DNA of 64,000 bases from NCBI GenBank assembly GCA_030737835.1, contig CM060847.1:19617323-19681322 (forward strand). Reading direction: 5' to 3'. This DNA comes from Acorus gramineus. Lineage: Eukaryota > Streptophyta > Magnoliopsida > Acorales > Acoraceae. This document shows, in pieces, positions 1 through 10,839 of this stretch (its first letter is position 1; every line of letters starts with the position of its first letter). Position numbers and translations under genes: made by a program. The notes under the pieces were generated by a model, which saw only the letters and a list, made by a program, of their open reading frames with translations, ran no database searches and was not told where the DNA came from.

Positions 1-2231
1 CATCAGGGCGATGTTTGATCTTGAAAATCCACTTGCAGCTGATAGGGGTAACACCATCCGAAAGGGGAAAACATCCCAGATCTGTGTTTGCTCAAATGCC
101 TGAAACTCCTCAACCATGGCCTGCTGCCACTCAGGGTACTTGACTGCCTCTCGATAAGATCGGTGCTCACGATGGGCATGTATAGCGGTGAGATAGGCCT
201 GGAATTATGGAGAATAGGTACTCACTGATGCAAAGCCAAATTGGCCAGGTTGTCCAGAGTCAAAACTAAAGCGATCAGACGGATGACGCTCACGCTGAGG
301 GTAGCGAGTCAAGGGACGAGGATCCACATTAGAGGGAGGTGCGTTAGCTGTGGAAGACGAAGTACCAGCGGAGTCATCTGCGGAAGGAGCAAGAGGAGAC
401 ACAATAGGAGGAGAACAGGGAGGACCATGGGAGTTGGCTGCAGGAGTGTGAAGAGGAGACGAAGAACCAAGAGTCAGCAGTGGGAATGCCAAGATGAGAC
501 TCAGGGAGAACAGAACTAGGAGTGGGCTCAAGCAGAACAGACGGCCCGAGAAGAGGTAGAGACTCAATAGGAGAGGCCTGAACAGGAGAAGGCACTGGAG
601 GAGAGGAGGCAGTGGGTGTAGAAGAAAAATAGGGAACATCTTCGACAAATGACACATGACGAGCTATCCAAAAACGATCTCCAATAGGATCGTAGCAGCG
701 ATATCCCTTGTGTTCGAAACTAATCCCCAAGAATACACACTTAACTGACCGAGCGGCCAACTTAGTGCGTTGATGAGGAGGGAGAAGCACGAAACAAGTA
801 CATCCAAAAGTGCGAAGTCTGCTATAATCAGGTTTGGAGGAGTAAAGGCGCTCATGAGGAGTCATACCGGAGAGGACAGAAGAGGGAGTGATATTGATAA
901 GATGAACAGATAGAAGAGCAGCCTCAGCCCAGTATGTGCTGGGGACTGAAGAAGAAAGTAAGAGGGAACGAGCGGTCTCAAGAATATGGCGATGTTTTCT
1001 TTCAGCAACACCATTCTGCTCATGAGTATAAGGGCATGATTGCTGAAAGAGAGTGCCATGAGATTGAAGAAGAGAACGCATCATGGAAGAAATATATTCT
1101 CGAGCACAATCAGACCTAAAGATTTTGATACGAGTCTGAAACTGGGTGTGAATCATAGTGGTAAAGACCTCATATATCTTTGGACCTCAAATCGATGATG
1201 CAATAAATAAATCCAGGTAAAGCGAGAATAGTCATCAATAAAACTGATATAATACAAAAAACCACTCTTTGACGTGATATGAGAAGGACCCCAGATATCA
1301 GAATGAACAAGCTCAAATGGACTAGAGGACTGATGATTACTAGAATGGAATGGAGTAGCAACAGGTTTGGCTAATTTACAGCCCTCACAAACAGAAAGAG
1401 GAGAGAAAGAAACATGACCTAAATCACCAGACTTAATAAGGTCTTTAAGACGAGATTCAGAAACATGACCTAACCTCTTATGCCACAAGTCAGTATCAGA
1501 GGTGACAGTGCCACAGAAAACTGAGGGATCAGGTACAAGAAGATAAAGATACTCCACATAATACAGTCCGCCAATCCGACGACCAACACCAATCCTCTGC
1601 CCTGAACGTGGATCCTACACATAACACCAGAAGAGGTAAAGGTAATGGTGAATCCAGAATCACACAATCTACTAATAGACACAAGATTCATGCAAAGCTC
1701 AGGAGCATGCAAAACAAATGGTAATGAAAGGCGGCCAGTAGGGTGGGATGTGGTGGTGATCGATCCACACTGCGTGATGACTAAAGGAGAGCCATTAGCA
1801 GTATGAATCGAAGGGAGGTGTGAGGGTGCAGGTGAGCATGTAGTGAGGATAGAACTATCAGGAGTCATGTGATGTGAGGCACCCGAATAAAAAATCCAAT
1901 AAGCAGGAGTACCCATAGTAGAAGACAAGGCAAAGGGAGTAGAAGCACCAGAAAGTGACTGCTGCAGAATCAGGTGGTCTAGGCGCTGACTGATCTGGAC
2001 AAGCTTATCCGAGTGTGACTGAATGGAGGCAATCGAAGTAGCAGTCGTAGCGACAACAGGAGGAAAATGATGTCCTCAGCCTTTCGGTTGATAACGCTGC
2101 TTAGAAGGTCGTTGTCTTTTCGTAGCAGGAGCGGACCCCAAGATGCCCTCATAGATAAATGACGAAGTAGACTGACGAGATACCTTCGAAGCCAGTGTCG
2201 GAAGAGTAGGGTTGTCGTTGGTTTCTGACAT
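1..2231 (-). pseudogene. copia pol pseudogene (protease, integrase, start of RT)
   Basis: The start codon is at 2231, matching the MSET start of the sister copy. In order: a short basic segment, protease, GAG-pre-integrase HKRLGH, integrase zinc-binding and core regions, and the first residues of RT. The integrase catalytic Asp, Asp and Glu are still readable (HSDIW, RSDCA, NGVAERK contexts). The protease DSG motif reads YSG (WIFYSGASHHM), so the catalytic Asp is lost. Frameshifts are visible near 1620, 1185, 448 and 75 when compared with 10840-14426. At the PR/IN-to-RT linker (about 280) this copy is still in frame, where the sister carries a deletion. Confidence 0.85.
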
Positions 2232-2399
2232 TGTGCAGAACCACTCGGATGAGGATCAGAAGCAGACGAGGACGTAGAGCACGAAAAATCAAGCAAAATG
2301 GACTCCTGGATCACCTTAATCGGACTTCCGGAGAGGAAGTTATAACCGATTTAGTGATTCGAAGTCTCAAGGAGGTGCCGGAGGTGGCGGAGAGCGGCC

Positions 2400-3110
2400 G
2401 GAGGAGCCGGAGGGCAGTCGTAGTTGACCTGAGGTCGGACTCGGGTCGGGTGCCGGGCCGCGTTCGCTCGTCCAGGTCGGGTGTCGAGCCGGGTTCACGG
2501 ATCTAGGTCGCTGGGTAGGGTCCGGGTCGGATGCTGGGTGGACTTGGGTCGGGGTGCCGGGTCGAATGCTGGGTGGACTCGGGTCGGGTGCCGGGTCGGA
2601 TGCTGGGTGGACTCGGGTCGGGTGCCGGGTCGGGCGCTCGAGACGATCCGGAACGCTCGAGACAGGCTGGCACGAGCTGTCCCAGCAGATCCCAGGAAAT
2701 CCGGGCAGAATCAGCGGATCGGTGCCCGGGCAGATTTCTCGGGCGCGACAGATCCCGGGTAATCCGGGCAGGTTCAGACGCGCGGCAAGGCACGACGCAG
2801 CAGGGTGCGTGGCAGGGCACGGGGCGGTAGGGCGCGCAGTAGGGCAGGGCACGGCAGGGTAGGGCACGCGACAGGGTCGGGCGGCGTGCAGCAGGGCACA
2901 CGACAAGGCGCGCAGCAGGGCGCGGCAGGGTAGGGTGGCGCACGGCAGGGTGCGGCAGGGCAGGGCCGCGCACGGCAAGGCACACGGCAGGGCGCGGCAG
3001 GGCAGGGCGGCGCACGGTAGGGCACGCGGCAAGGCTGCCCGAGCAGTGGCAAGGCGGCGCTTGTCAGCGGTAGGGGCGGCACACGTAGCGGCAGGGGCAT
3101 GACGGCAACG
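2400..3110. repeat. GC-rich minisatellite in the gag position of copia copy A
   Basis: Two repeat types fill the leader. At about 2523-2640 there are roughly three to four copies of a 34-bp unit built on GGTGGACTCGGGTCGGGTGC. At about 2770-3110 there is a degenerate array of 10-15 bp units around GGCAGGGCGCG. All reading frames look open because of composition, but no gag capsid motif or CCHC knuckle is present in any frame. The same block lies in the sister at 9880-10690. Confidence 0.8.
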
Positions 3111-3154
3111 GCGACGACGAAGGATTCCAAAAAATTTTTTAGGGTTTTTGAGGT

Positions 3155-3170
3155 GGTTGCTCTGATACCA
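3155..3170 (-). other. Primer binding site of copia copy A
   Basis: On the minus strand TGGTATCAGAGCAACC directly follows the LTR. This is the standard initiator-Met tRNA complement of plant copia elements. The sister copy has one change in it (CAAAGC). Confidence 0.85.
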
Positions 3171-3305
3171 TGTTAGAATGAGAGAATGAAATAATGAGAA
3201 TCCTTGTATTCCACTTAGGGTTTAATCCCTTTATATATACAAAAGTCTATGAGTTACACACATAATACACTACACACATTATAAGATAACACATATAATC
3301 TAACA
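3171..3305 (-). repeat. 5' LTR of copia copy A
   Basis: A 135-bp LTR in reverse orientation, with ends TGTTAG and CTAACA on the minus strand. It has the same length as the two LTRs of the sister element at 9688 and 14439 and is very similar, including an internal TATATATAAAGGG promoter-like stretch. Confidence 0.9.
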
Positions 3306-4656
3306 CCCTATTCCATCATATTCTTCCCCTATTCCTCTATTAAAAAAGGACATTGAGCGAAAACATATTTTAGTTATAAAAAATATTTTTTTTTAGAAAT
3401 CTATGCTTTCCATAAACTATTTCAAAAACTGTTTTAAATGAAAAGTTATTTTTTGAATCTTTTTCCAAATGTTACCTAAATCTAGCTTGAGAGTTAAGCC
3501 TAATGCCTAGAAAATGCTCAGTTTAGGTAGAAGAATAAGTAGGTATACGTGTGCCAGAATAAATGAAAATAAGCTGGAATTGTTATTTCAGGTCTCTCCT
3601 AGAATTGTATTATTTCATCCAATTTATTTCACTCTTATGAGGGGCCATATGTCAAATAACATGTTATTATCTTTTATAAATCAGGGGAAACATGTCAAAT
3701 CATTTACAATTTTTACAAATTCTTATCTACATCTTATTCACTTTTTATCAACATCTTATCCATTATCAATCAAACAGCAGAAATTACAGTATTACGTTGT
3801 CCAATGAGAATATTTAAAAATATAACAGAACAAAAATTGATTTTTTTTTTCTATAATGGAATAATTATCTGTCCTACAATAATTATGTCATTATCTATAC
3901 GGAGGCTATCAATGTTTGATCTTTGATGCTTGATCCGTACATCTTGATTATAGGAAAATGATATGTCCAGCCCCCTGTGCTGCCTCAATTGCAGTACACA
4001 CCAGTTTTTTTTTTTAAATCATACATTCTTCCATTAGAGTACATGACGTTATATGAAGTGAAGTATATACTAAGATTTATTAGAGTATTTTATTTTTCAT
4101 GTTGAAAATAGGATAGAAATATTTACGTCATATAGTATGGTAGATCAACCATATACACTACGATAATGCAGTATATAGTACACTATCGATTTTAACGTAT
4201 AAGGCTGCAAAACGGACTAAGTGAAGGGCTCCTTGGTTATAAGGTTGCTATTCCAAATGCAATTTGATTTCACAAACAAATAGTGACGTAGTTAGGATTT
4301 TTATCTCACGTGGGCAGATTATTAGGCCCCTGTAACAACATATTAAGTTTTCTGGTTAAGAATAGGATATTGTAATACCCAGTAATTTAGCTTGCCTTTA
4401 AATTGAGTGCCTTTATACACGGTTTTATTTCCAACCTCAATTCCAATCTCATTTACGTCAATATAAAATTAATGGAGCATATACAAACATTAACGAGGTA
4501 TATGCTTTAAAATAAATCTTTTACATTTTCTATAAATGTATCTATGCAATTCATTAGAATATATGTACTTTTTATAAAATTACGTATCTCATTAGATAAT
4601 GTATACTATTTTTAAAAAATTCAAAGAACATGTAGATTGAAATTGGGGCTGTATGT
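3306..4656. other. AT-rich flank of an ancient TLP unit; no gene seen
   Basis: I see no coding region. About 3320-3640 is a diverged direct match to 55830-56290, which lies beside the TLP relic at 56637. About 3955-4200 matches 8218-8420 and 22200-22380. About 4210-4310 matches the 3' flank of the split TLP pseudogene near 29140-29220. TATGT at 4652-4656 is the left target-site duplication of the next element. Confidence 0.55.
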
Positions 4657-5143
4657 TGTTGGGGAAACGTATTCGCGGAAGCATTCAATAAAAGACAAGA
4701 TCGAACATAAGAACGGAACACCATCACATGAAGACACAAAAATATGTGGTTTGGCGTAGGCCTACATCCACGGGGCGAAAACTGAGAATCCACTATGATA
4801 GTTGAGATACAAAAAAGCCTTATAAACTCTCTCATGGAGTTACCTTCTCTTGAACCCTCTCAACCTCTCTTATATGGATCTCTACATTTTATCTGTATGT
4901 GCCAAGCCAAGTTTTACCCTAAAATCCTAGAGGATATTTATATGAATAAATAACTTCCTCTCTAAGTAATCTCCTAACAAACAAATCTGTAACAAATAAA
5001 TCTATTTAACTGATTTTAGGAGATTCAATTTATATCTTAATTAAGATCAAATCTTAATTAATTATCAATTAGGTGTCCATCATAATATGGTTTCATCATG
5101 ACCATCCGATGTTGATACACCGGATCGAGACATAATCCCAACA
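4657..5143 (-). repeat. LTR 1 (left outer LTR, 487 bp)
   Basis: Ends TGTTGG/CCAACA. It has the same length as LTR 3 and is closely similar, including the conserved plant copia block TATGTGGTTTGGC...CCTACATCCACGGGG near its start. Confidence 0.88.
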
Positions 5144-6071
5144 ATCTCCACCTTGGCTCGAATTCGGTAAACTCTGACTTCCACGAATCCCTTGAAGATT
5201 TCTGTTGATGTCTCCACCTCGCTCTGCAAACTCCAATTGGCTGAAAAACTTTTCTTCTTCTGGAAGTCTGCACCGCTGCATCTTCAAGTCAGTATCTTGA
5301 CTTGGTAATCATGTGAATCTGTCGCATGCTCTATGTGCGTTTCCGAAGAAGGATCGTCTGGACTCCACCTTAAACAAGCTACACCAAGCGCTTGCAAGCT
5401 CCGAATACCTGGACTCGCTTTTTACTTGAACCACCTGGGACGCCACCCGGGTTTAGAACGCCTTCTTTGTGTTGCATCTCTGAAGAAGGATCTGGACTCG
5501 ACCTTGAAAAAACACACCACATGCTCGTAAGCTCCGAAATTGGACTCGCTTTTTACCTGAACCACCTGGGACGCCACCTAGGTTCAGAACGCCTTTTCTG
5601 TATTGCATTGTTTCATCTTCTTCTTCTTTACGAACTAAGCATCCACATCACGTGCCTCGCATAGGCCATTTCGCGCTCATCGTCGCATGCCGCCTCGCAT
5701 CTCGTGTCCATGCCTCCGCACGTGTGCCTGCGCCAACGGCCCGCACCTCGCGTCATTGCTTCGTCAACATGTACGCTGTGACCTCCCGTGTGCACCTGCG
5801 TCTATGCACACATCAAGAAACCATGATTTGAGGTAACCGCGGCTCCTTCATTCCCGAGGCATGCAAGGCACCATTATATTTCATCACCCTTCATGCAAAT
5901 CCCATGCAAATTTCATGCAAAATCCCTCATCTCTGGGGATTGAATTTTTTTTTTGTTCTTCGTTTTCTGTGTGAACCTCAATACGACATCGCTGGCCTTC
6001 TCCGACCATGTCGTTTTGTCATTCTTCAAACCTCGTTTTCCTAGGTCAGAACCTACAGCTCTGATACCAGT
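5144..6071 (-). repeat. Internal region A of the three-LTR element, with sub-repeats
   Basis: Non-coding. It contains two or three degenerate repeats of roughly 125 bp around GAAGGATCTGGACTCGACC...TCAGAACGCC. It aligns over most of its length with 6403-7416. Short open frames here are broken and match no family I recognise. Confidence 0.7.
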
Positions 6072-6402
6072 TGTTGGGGGTCGGATACGAGGAAGCCGTC
6101 GATAAAATACAAGATCGAATACAAGAATGGAACATCATCACACGAAGAAGACAAAAAATATGTGGTTCGGCCTAGGCCTACATCCACGGGGCGAAAACAG
6201 AGAATCCACTATAATAGTTGAGATACAAAAAAGCCTTACAAACTCTCATTGAGTTACCCTCCTTTGAACACTCTCAACCTCTCTCCTATGGATTTCTACA
6301 TTTTACGCCATGCCAGCCCATCAGCAATTATGTGCCCACCCTAATATGGTTTCATCATGGCTATCCGTTGTTGATACTCCGGATCAAGATATAATCCCAA
6401 CA
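6072..6402 (-). repeat. LTR 2 (middle LTR, 331 bp, internally deleted)
   Basis: Ends TGTTGG/CCCAACA and shares the ACATCCACGGGGCG block with LTRs 1 and 3. It lacks roughly 150 bp of their 3' part and is clearly more diverged, so it belongs to a different subfamily. A primer-site-like sequence (CTGGTATCAGAGC on the minus strand) adjoins it at 6059-6071. Confidence 0.8.
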
Positions 6403-7416
6403 ATCTCCACCTTGGCTCGAATTCGGTAAACTCCGACTTCCATGAACCCTTGAAGATTTCTGTTGATGCCTCCACCTCGCTCTGCAAACTCCTCCTGGCT
6501 GAAAATTTTTCTTCCTCTGGAATTCTGCATCACCACATCTTCAAGTCAGTATCTTGACTTGGTAATCACGTGAATCTGTCACATGCTCCATGTGCGTTTC
6601 TACAGAAGGATCGTCTGGACTCCACCTTGAACAAGCTATACTACGCGCTCGCGAGTTCCAAATGTCTGGACTCACATTTTACCTGAACCATCTAGGACGC
6701 CACCCGGATTCAGAACGCCTCCTTATTGTTGCGTCTTTGAAGAAGGATCTGGACTCCACCTTGAACAAGCTTCATCAGGCGCTCGCGAACTCCGAACCTA
6801 AACTCGCTTTTACCTGAACCACCTAGGACGCTACCCGAGTTCAAAACGCCTTTTCTGTGTTGCATTATTCCATCTTCTTCTACTGCACGAACTGAGCATT
6901 GACATCACATGTCTCGCGTAGGTGACTTCTAGTTCGTCGTCGCATGCTGTCTCGAGTCTAGCGTCTTCGCACGTGCCTCCACACCTGTGCCTGCGCTCTC
7001 ATCCCGCACCTCACATCATTGTCTTGTCACCATGTATGCCACAGCCTCCTGTCTGCACGTGTATGCCGCCACACACACAAATCGGCTGGCAAAGATCCCA
7101 TAAATCAGCTTTGGCTTCCAAAGAAACCAACACGATGACATCAACCATGCATTAAATATCGCCCTTTTTTATGCATGTCAAATAGAGACCAACGTCCCAC
7201 TTTTTATTTTTTTTTCCAATACACGGATCCTCGTGTATTTTTCTTCTTCGCATGGAACCCGACACCACACTGCCGGCTTTCTCTGTCAACGTCCACACCA
7301 CCGTCAACCTTGTTCTTTAGATCACACGAATAGACATCTCATGTGTCTTAGATTTTCAGATCTCGCGAACAGGCACCTCCGTCCTCCTAGATCGAACCTG
7401 GAGCTCTGGTACCAAT
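6403..7416 (-). repeat. Internal region B of the three-LTR element, with sub-repeats
   Basis: Homologous to internal region A, including the purine-rich tract copy beside LTR 2, the GAAGGATC sub-repeats and a C-rich distal part. It is non-coding in every frame I examined. Confidence 0.7.
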
Positions 7417-7903
7417 TGTTGGAGAAACGTATTCGCGGAAGCATTCAATAAATGACAAGATCGAACATAAGAACGGAACAACATCACACGAAAAACACAA
7501 AAATACGTGGTTTGGCCTATGCCTACATCCACGGGGCGAAAACAGAGAATTCACTATGATATTTGAGATACAAAAAGCCTTATAAACTCTGTCATGAGTT
7601 ATCCTCCCTTGAACCCTCTCAACCTCTCTTATATGGATCTCTACATTTTATCTATACGTGCCAAGCCAAGTTTTACCCTGAAACCGTATGAGGATATTTA
7701 TATGAATAAATAACTTCCTCTCTAAGTAATCTCCTAACAAACAAATCTGTAACAAATAAATCTATTTAACTGATTTTAGGAGATTCAATTTATATCTTAA
7801 TTAAGATTAAATCTTAATTAATTAACAATTAGGTACCCACCCTAATATGGTTTCATTATGGCCATCCGATGTTGATACATCGGATCGAGATATAATCCCA
7901 ACA
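7417..7903 (-). repeat. LTR 3 (right outer LTR, 487 bp; 5' LTR of the element)
   Basis: Partner of LTR 1, followed directly by the TATGT target duplication. The minus-strand primer binding site lies at about 7400-7416. Confidence 0.88.
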
Positions 7904-7908
7904 TATGT

Positions 7909-8790
7909 AACATTATCCTTGTAAATTTGATAGGTTAGTCTTGTCATATAAAACACTTTCATCTTTAGTTGTTCTTTAATATAATCATACATCTTCTTTT
8001 AAATATCAAATTTATCTTAAATGAAAATATTTAGCAATATAAACGGATTAGAGGGGTGATTGATGCACCTATTTTATTTGTATTTTGTGTAAAGAGGTTA
8101 TAACTAAATTTTTGCTGCATATGGGCCTCGGATTGGGTAGCTTGGCATGGAGAAGGATTTTTATATTTTTTGAGTGGGGCAGCTGCCCTTACTAAAGTAA
8201 CCTTGCATCATTAGATAAATGAAAATGATGTGTCCGAACTCTTGTGCAGTATCATATACATTTTTTCTTTTGTAAAAATATATTTGCTTTTTGACGTATA
8301 CATTGATATAAAAAATTTAAGTGTTATACACTATGATAGAAACCATATACCATAATAGCATAATATATATTGCACTACTACAGTGTATGAGGTTGCAGAC
8401 AAGGCTACAGAACGGATTGAGTGTATTAGCACTCCTAAATAAATCATTAATTTTTTTGAATGGATATATATATAGAATTCATTAAAGCATTATTTTTATT
8501 TTTAAAAAAATACATGCTGTTACTTAAAATATAGTCTTTTACTTTAAAAAAAAAAATATGTGTTTAATTGTGGACTACTGTACTGAAGGAGATTCGGAGC
8601 AGTGCTTATACCCATGCTCATGATAATCATTATAGTTTTGTTTGAAAACTTTGGAGATGGTCCGAATAATGCATCCTCAATGATTGTCATAACTTGACAA
8701 ATATTCACTATATTAAAACATCATCATTAACTATATTAAAACATCATCATCTAATACTGCATGAATACCTCGAAGGTTCAATATCCAATA
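7909..8790. other. AT-rich TLP-unit flank; no gene seen
   Basis: No coding region. About 8218-8420 is a diverged copy of 3955-4200. About 8590-8705 matches 56300-56400, just upstream of the TLP relic in that copy, so this is a decayed TLP 3' flank. Confidence 0.5.
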
Positions 8791-8909
8791 TCACTTTATT
8801 CGGATGACCACAATATAGCAAGGATCACAAATCCATCCTTATTAACTATATATATATATTATATATCAGTTGAAACAACTCTCTCACAGTCTCTCTCACG
8901 CTTTAAGGG
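8791..8909 (-). pseudogene. Relic of a thaumatin-like protein gene 3' end
   Basis: The segment with TTTATTCGGATGACC, CAAGGATCACAAATCC, CCTTATTAAC and CTCTCACAGTCTCTC matches the 3' UTR of the minus-strand TLP pseudogene at about 29245-29350. Similarity stops at the stop-codon position. Only the UTR and the last codons at most are left. Confidence 0.6.
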
Positions 8910-9682
8910 TGGTGCACTATTATTTGTAAAATATGGTTTTGTGAAATTTGTAAAAACTGGTTGAGAATTCTATTTTGTTTTATCAAATTTGATCAAAAAA
9001 AATTCTCTGTGAAAATCAAATTTGATAATTGAAGATTACAAAATTAAAACTAAAACATTGATTGCTAATACAAAGCATAAAAACTAGATTGTCCTCCATC
9101 GCATACATATATATGAGGCATGTAAAAAAGTGAATACCTATTTTCATTAAGGATAATGTTAGTACAACCCGATGCAACTGCAAATGTAGTCCTCACTTGT
9201 TTTAGTTTTAATTTTTAAAAATAGTTAGTCTCTTTTAATCAGGGATATGTTTTGATGAAAAATATATATTGTTTTATTTCAAATTGAATGAACTCATATT
9301 TAACAAGTGTATATATCTCACTGAATGACTAATGAGATATATGTGACTGCTTTGAGACTGTAAAAAGAACTGTGTATAATAGTGTAATTCAATTAAAAAG
9401 AAGAATTTTATTGAATTTAGGATCAAAATAAATGTGAATTGAACTAGAATTAATCACTGAAAACGGATGCCTGGATAAACTCAAGATCTTTTGAGTTACT
9501 TGTGTTTAAAGTTCCTTCTAGTTATAATAGTCAACCAATGCCTAGACTTCCATAGCCATAATTCCTTCAAGCGGCTTGTTTTCTTTCACGGCCAGTTGTG
9601 TAGAAATTTCTTCCTAGCTATCTCATGAAAAGTCACTCATCAAAGTCTTCTTTTTTTTTTCCAGCCCAAACTCTGAATATTA
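8910..9682 (+). promoter_or_regulatory. Upstream region of TLP pseudogene 1 (separated from it by a copia insertion)
   Basis: About 8985-9682 aligns with 16420-16990 upstream of TLP2, including an ATTACAAAATTAAAAC block, GTAAAAAAGTGAATACC and a TAGTCAAC W-box-like core. Before the copia insertion this ran straight into 14574-14703. The GAATT at 9683-9687 is the copia target duplication. Confidence 0.7.
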
Positions 9683-9687
9683 GAATT

Positions 9688-9822
9688 TGTTAGATTATAT
9701 ATATTATCTTATAATGTGTGCAGTTGATTACATGTATAACTCCTAGACATTTGTATATATAAAGGGATTAAACCCTAAGTGGAATACAAGGATTCCCATT
9801 ATTTCATTCTCTCATTCTAACA
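9688..9822 (+). repeat. 5' LTR of copia copy B
   Basis: 135 bp, TGTTAG...CTAACA, with an internal TATATATAAAGGG likely to act as TATA box. Differences from the 3' LTR cluster in the first 50 bp and are mostly transitions. Confidence 0.95.
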
Positions 9823-9838
9823 TGGTATCAAAGCAACC
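9823..9838 (+). other. Primer binding site of copia copy B
   Basis: TGGTATCAAAGCAACC follows the LTR without a gap. One base differs from the tRNA-Met complement found in copy A (CAGAGC). Confidence 0.85.
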
Positions 9839-9879
9839 ATCTAAAAAACCCTAATTTTTTTTTTGGAATCTTTCATCGT

Positions 9880-10690
9880 CGCTGTTGTCGTCGTGCCCCT
9901 GCCGCTGCGCGTGCCGCTCCTGCCGCTAACGCGCGCCGCCGTGCCGCTGCACGCGCAGCCCTGCCGTGCCGCGCCCTGCCGCATGCCCTGCCGTGCGCCC
10001 TGCCCTGCCGCGCCTAGCAGATCTGCCCTATCGCGCACCGTGCCTTGCCCTACCCTGCCGCGCGCCTTGCCCTGCCCTGCCCTGCCGAGCGCCGCGCCCT
10101 ACCCTGTCGAGCGCCGCGCCCTACCCTGCTGAGCGCCCTGCTACGCGCCGCGCCCTGCCCTGCCGCGCGCCCTGTCGCGTCGTGCCCTGCCCTACCGCGC
10201 CCTGCCCTGCCGAGCGTCCTGCCGCGCCATGCCGTGCCGTGCCACGTGCCATGCTGCGCTGTGACCTGCCACGCGCCCTACCATGTTGTGCCCTGCCGCG
10301 CGTCTGAATCTGCTCGGATTACCCGGGATCTGTCGCACCCGAGAAATCTGCCCGAGCACCGATCCGCTGATTCTGCCCGAATTTCCTGGGATCTGCAGGG
10401 ACAGCTCGTGCCAGCCTGTCTCGAGCATTCCGGATCGTCTCGAGCGCCCGACCCGGCACCCGACCCGAGTCCACCCAGCATCCGAACTGGACCCTGCCCA
10501 GCGACCTGGATCGGCGAACCCAGCCCAACATTCGACCCGGATCCGCGAACCCGGCCCGGCACCCGACCTGAGTCCGACCTCAGGTCAACTCCGGCCACCC
10601 TCCGGCTCCTCCGGCCACCCCCCGACTCCTCCGGCCGCCCCCTGCTGTCATCGGCCGCTCTCCGCCACCTCCGGCAGCTCTCCGCCACCT
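9880..10690. repeat. GC-rich minisatellite in the gag position of copia copy B
   Basis: About 9890-10310 is a degenerate array of CCCTGCCGCGC-type units. About 10320-10690 is GC-rich with Asp/Arg/Pro-rich readings, and holds only one or two of the 34-bp units that copy A has in three to four copies. Long open frames on both strands here are compositional and are not called as genes. Confidence 0.8.
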
Positions 10691-10839
10691 CCGGCACCTC
10701 CTTGAGACTTCGAATCACTAAATCGGTTATAACTTCCTCTCTGGAAGTCCGATTAAGGTGATCCAGGAGTCCATTTTGCTTGATTTTCGTGCTCTACGTC
10801 CTCGTCTGCTTCTGATCCTCATCCGAGTGGTTCTGCACA

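Larger units (their letters stand above)
1..3305 (-). mobile_element. Ty1/copia retrotransposon, gag-less, decayed, truncated by window start (copy A)
   Basis: Reading on the minus strand from 3305: a 135-bp LTR, a tRNA-Met-type primer binding site, a GC-rich minisatellite leader instead of gag, then protease, integrase and the start of reverse transcriptase. The rest of RT/RNase H and the 3' LTR lie left of the window. It is the same family as the plus-strand element at 9688-14573 and shares its layout, including the missing gag core. Several indels and a lost protease active-site residue show it is dead. CCCTA (3306-3310) would be one side of its target-site duplication; the other side is not visible. 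Confidence 0.9.
4657..7903 (-). mobile_element. Non-autonomous LTR retrotransposon with three LTRs (LTR-internal-LTR-internal-LTR)
   Basis: The outer LTRs (4657-5143 and 7417-7903) are both 487 bp with TGTTGG...CCAACA ends. The whole unit is flanked by the 5-bp duplication TATGT (4652-4656, 7904-7908). Orientation is minus: a primer binding site (TTGGTACCAGAGC) abuts the right LTR, and a purine-rich tract (AAGGTGGAGAT) abuts the left one. A third, diverged 331-bp LTR sits at 6072-6402 with its own primer site. The two internal regions (5144-6071, 6403-7416) are homologous, about 0.9-1.0 kb each, and carry no gag or pol. The size fits a TRIM-like or derived non-autonomous element. Confidence 0.85.

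Noticed and set aside
9863..10761. Overlapping long open frames (Pro/Arg/Ala-rich) on both strands in the copia leader
   Set aside because: They follow from a GC-rich short tandem repeat that avoids stops. No capsid, zinc knuckle or other domain appears, and frames are open on both strands.
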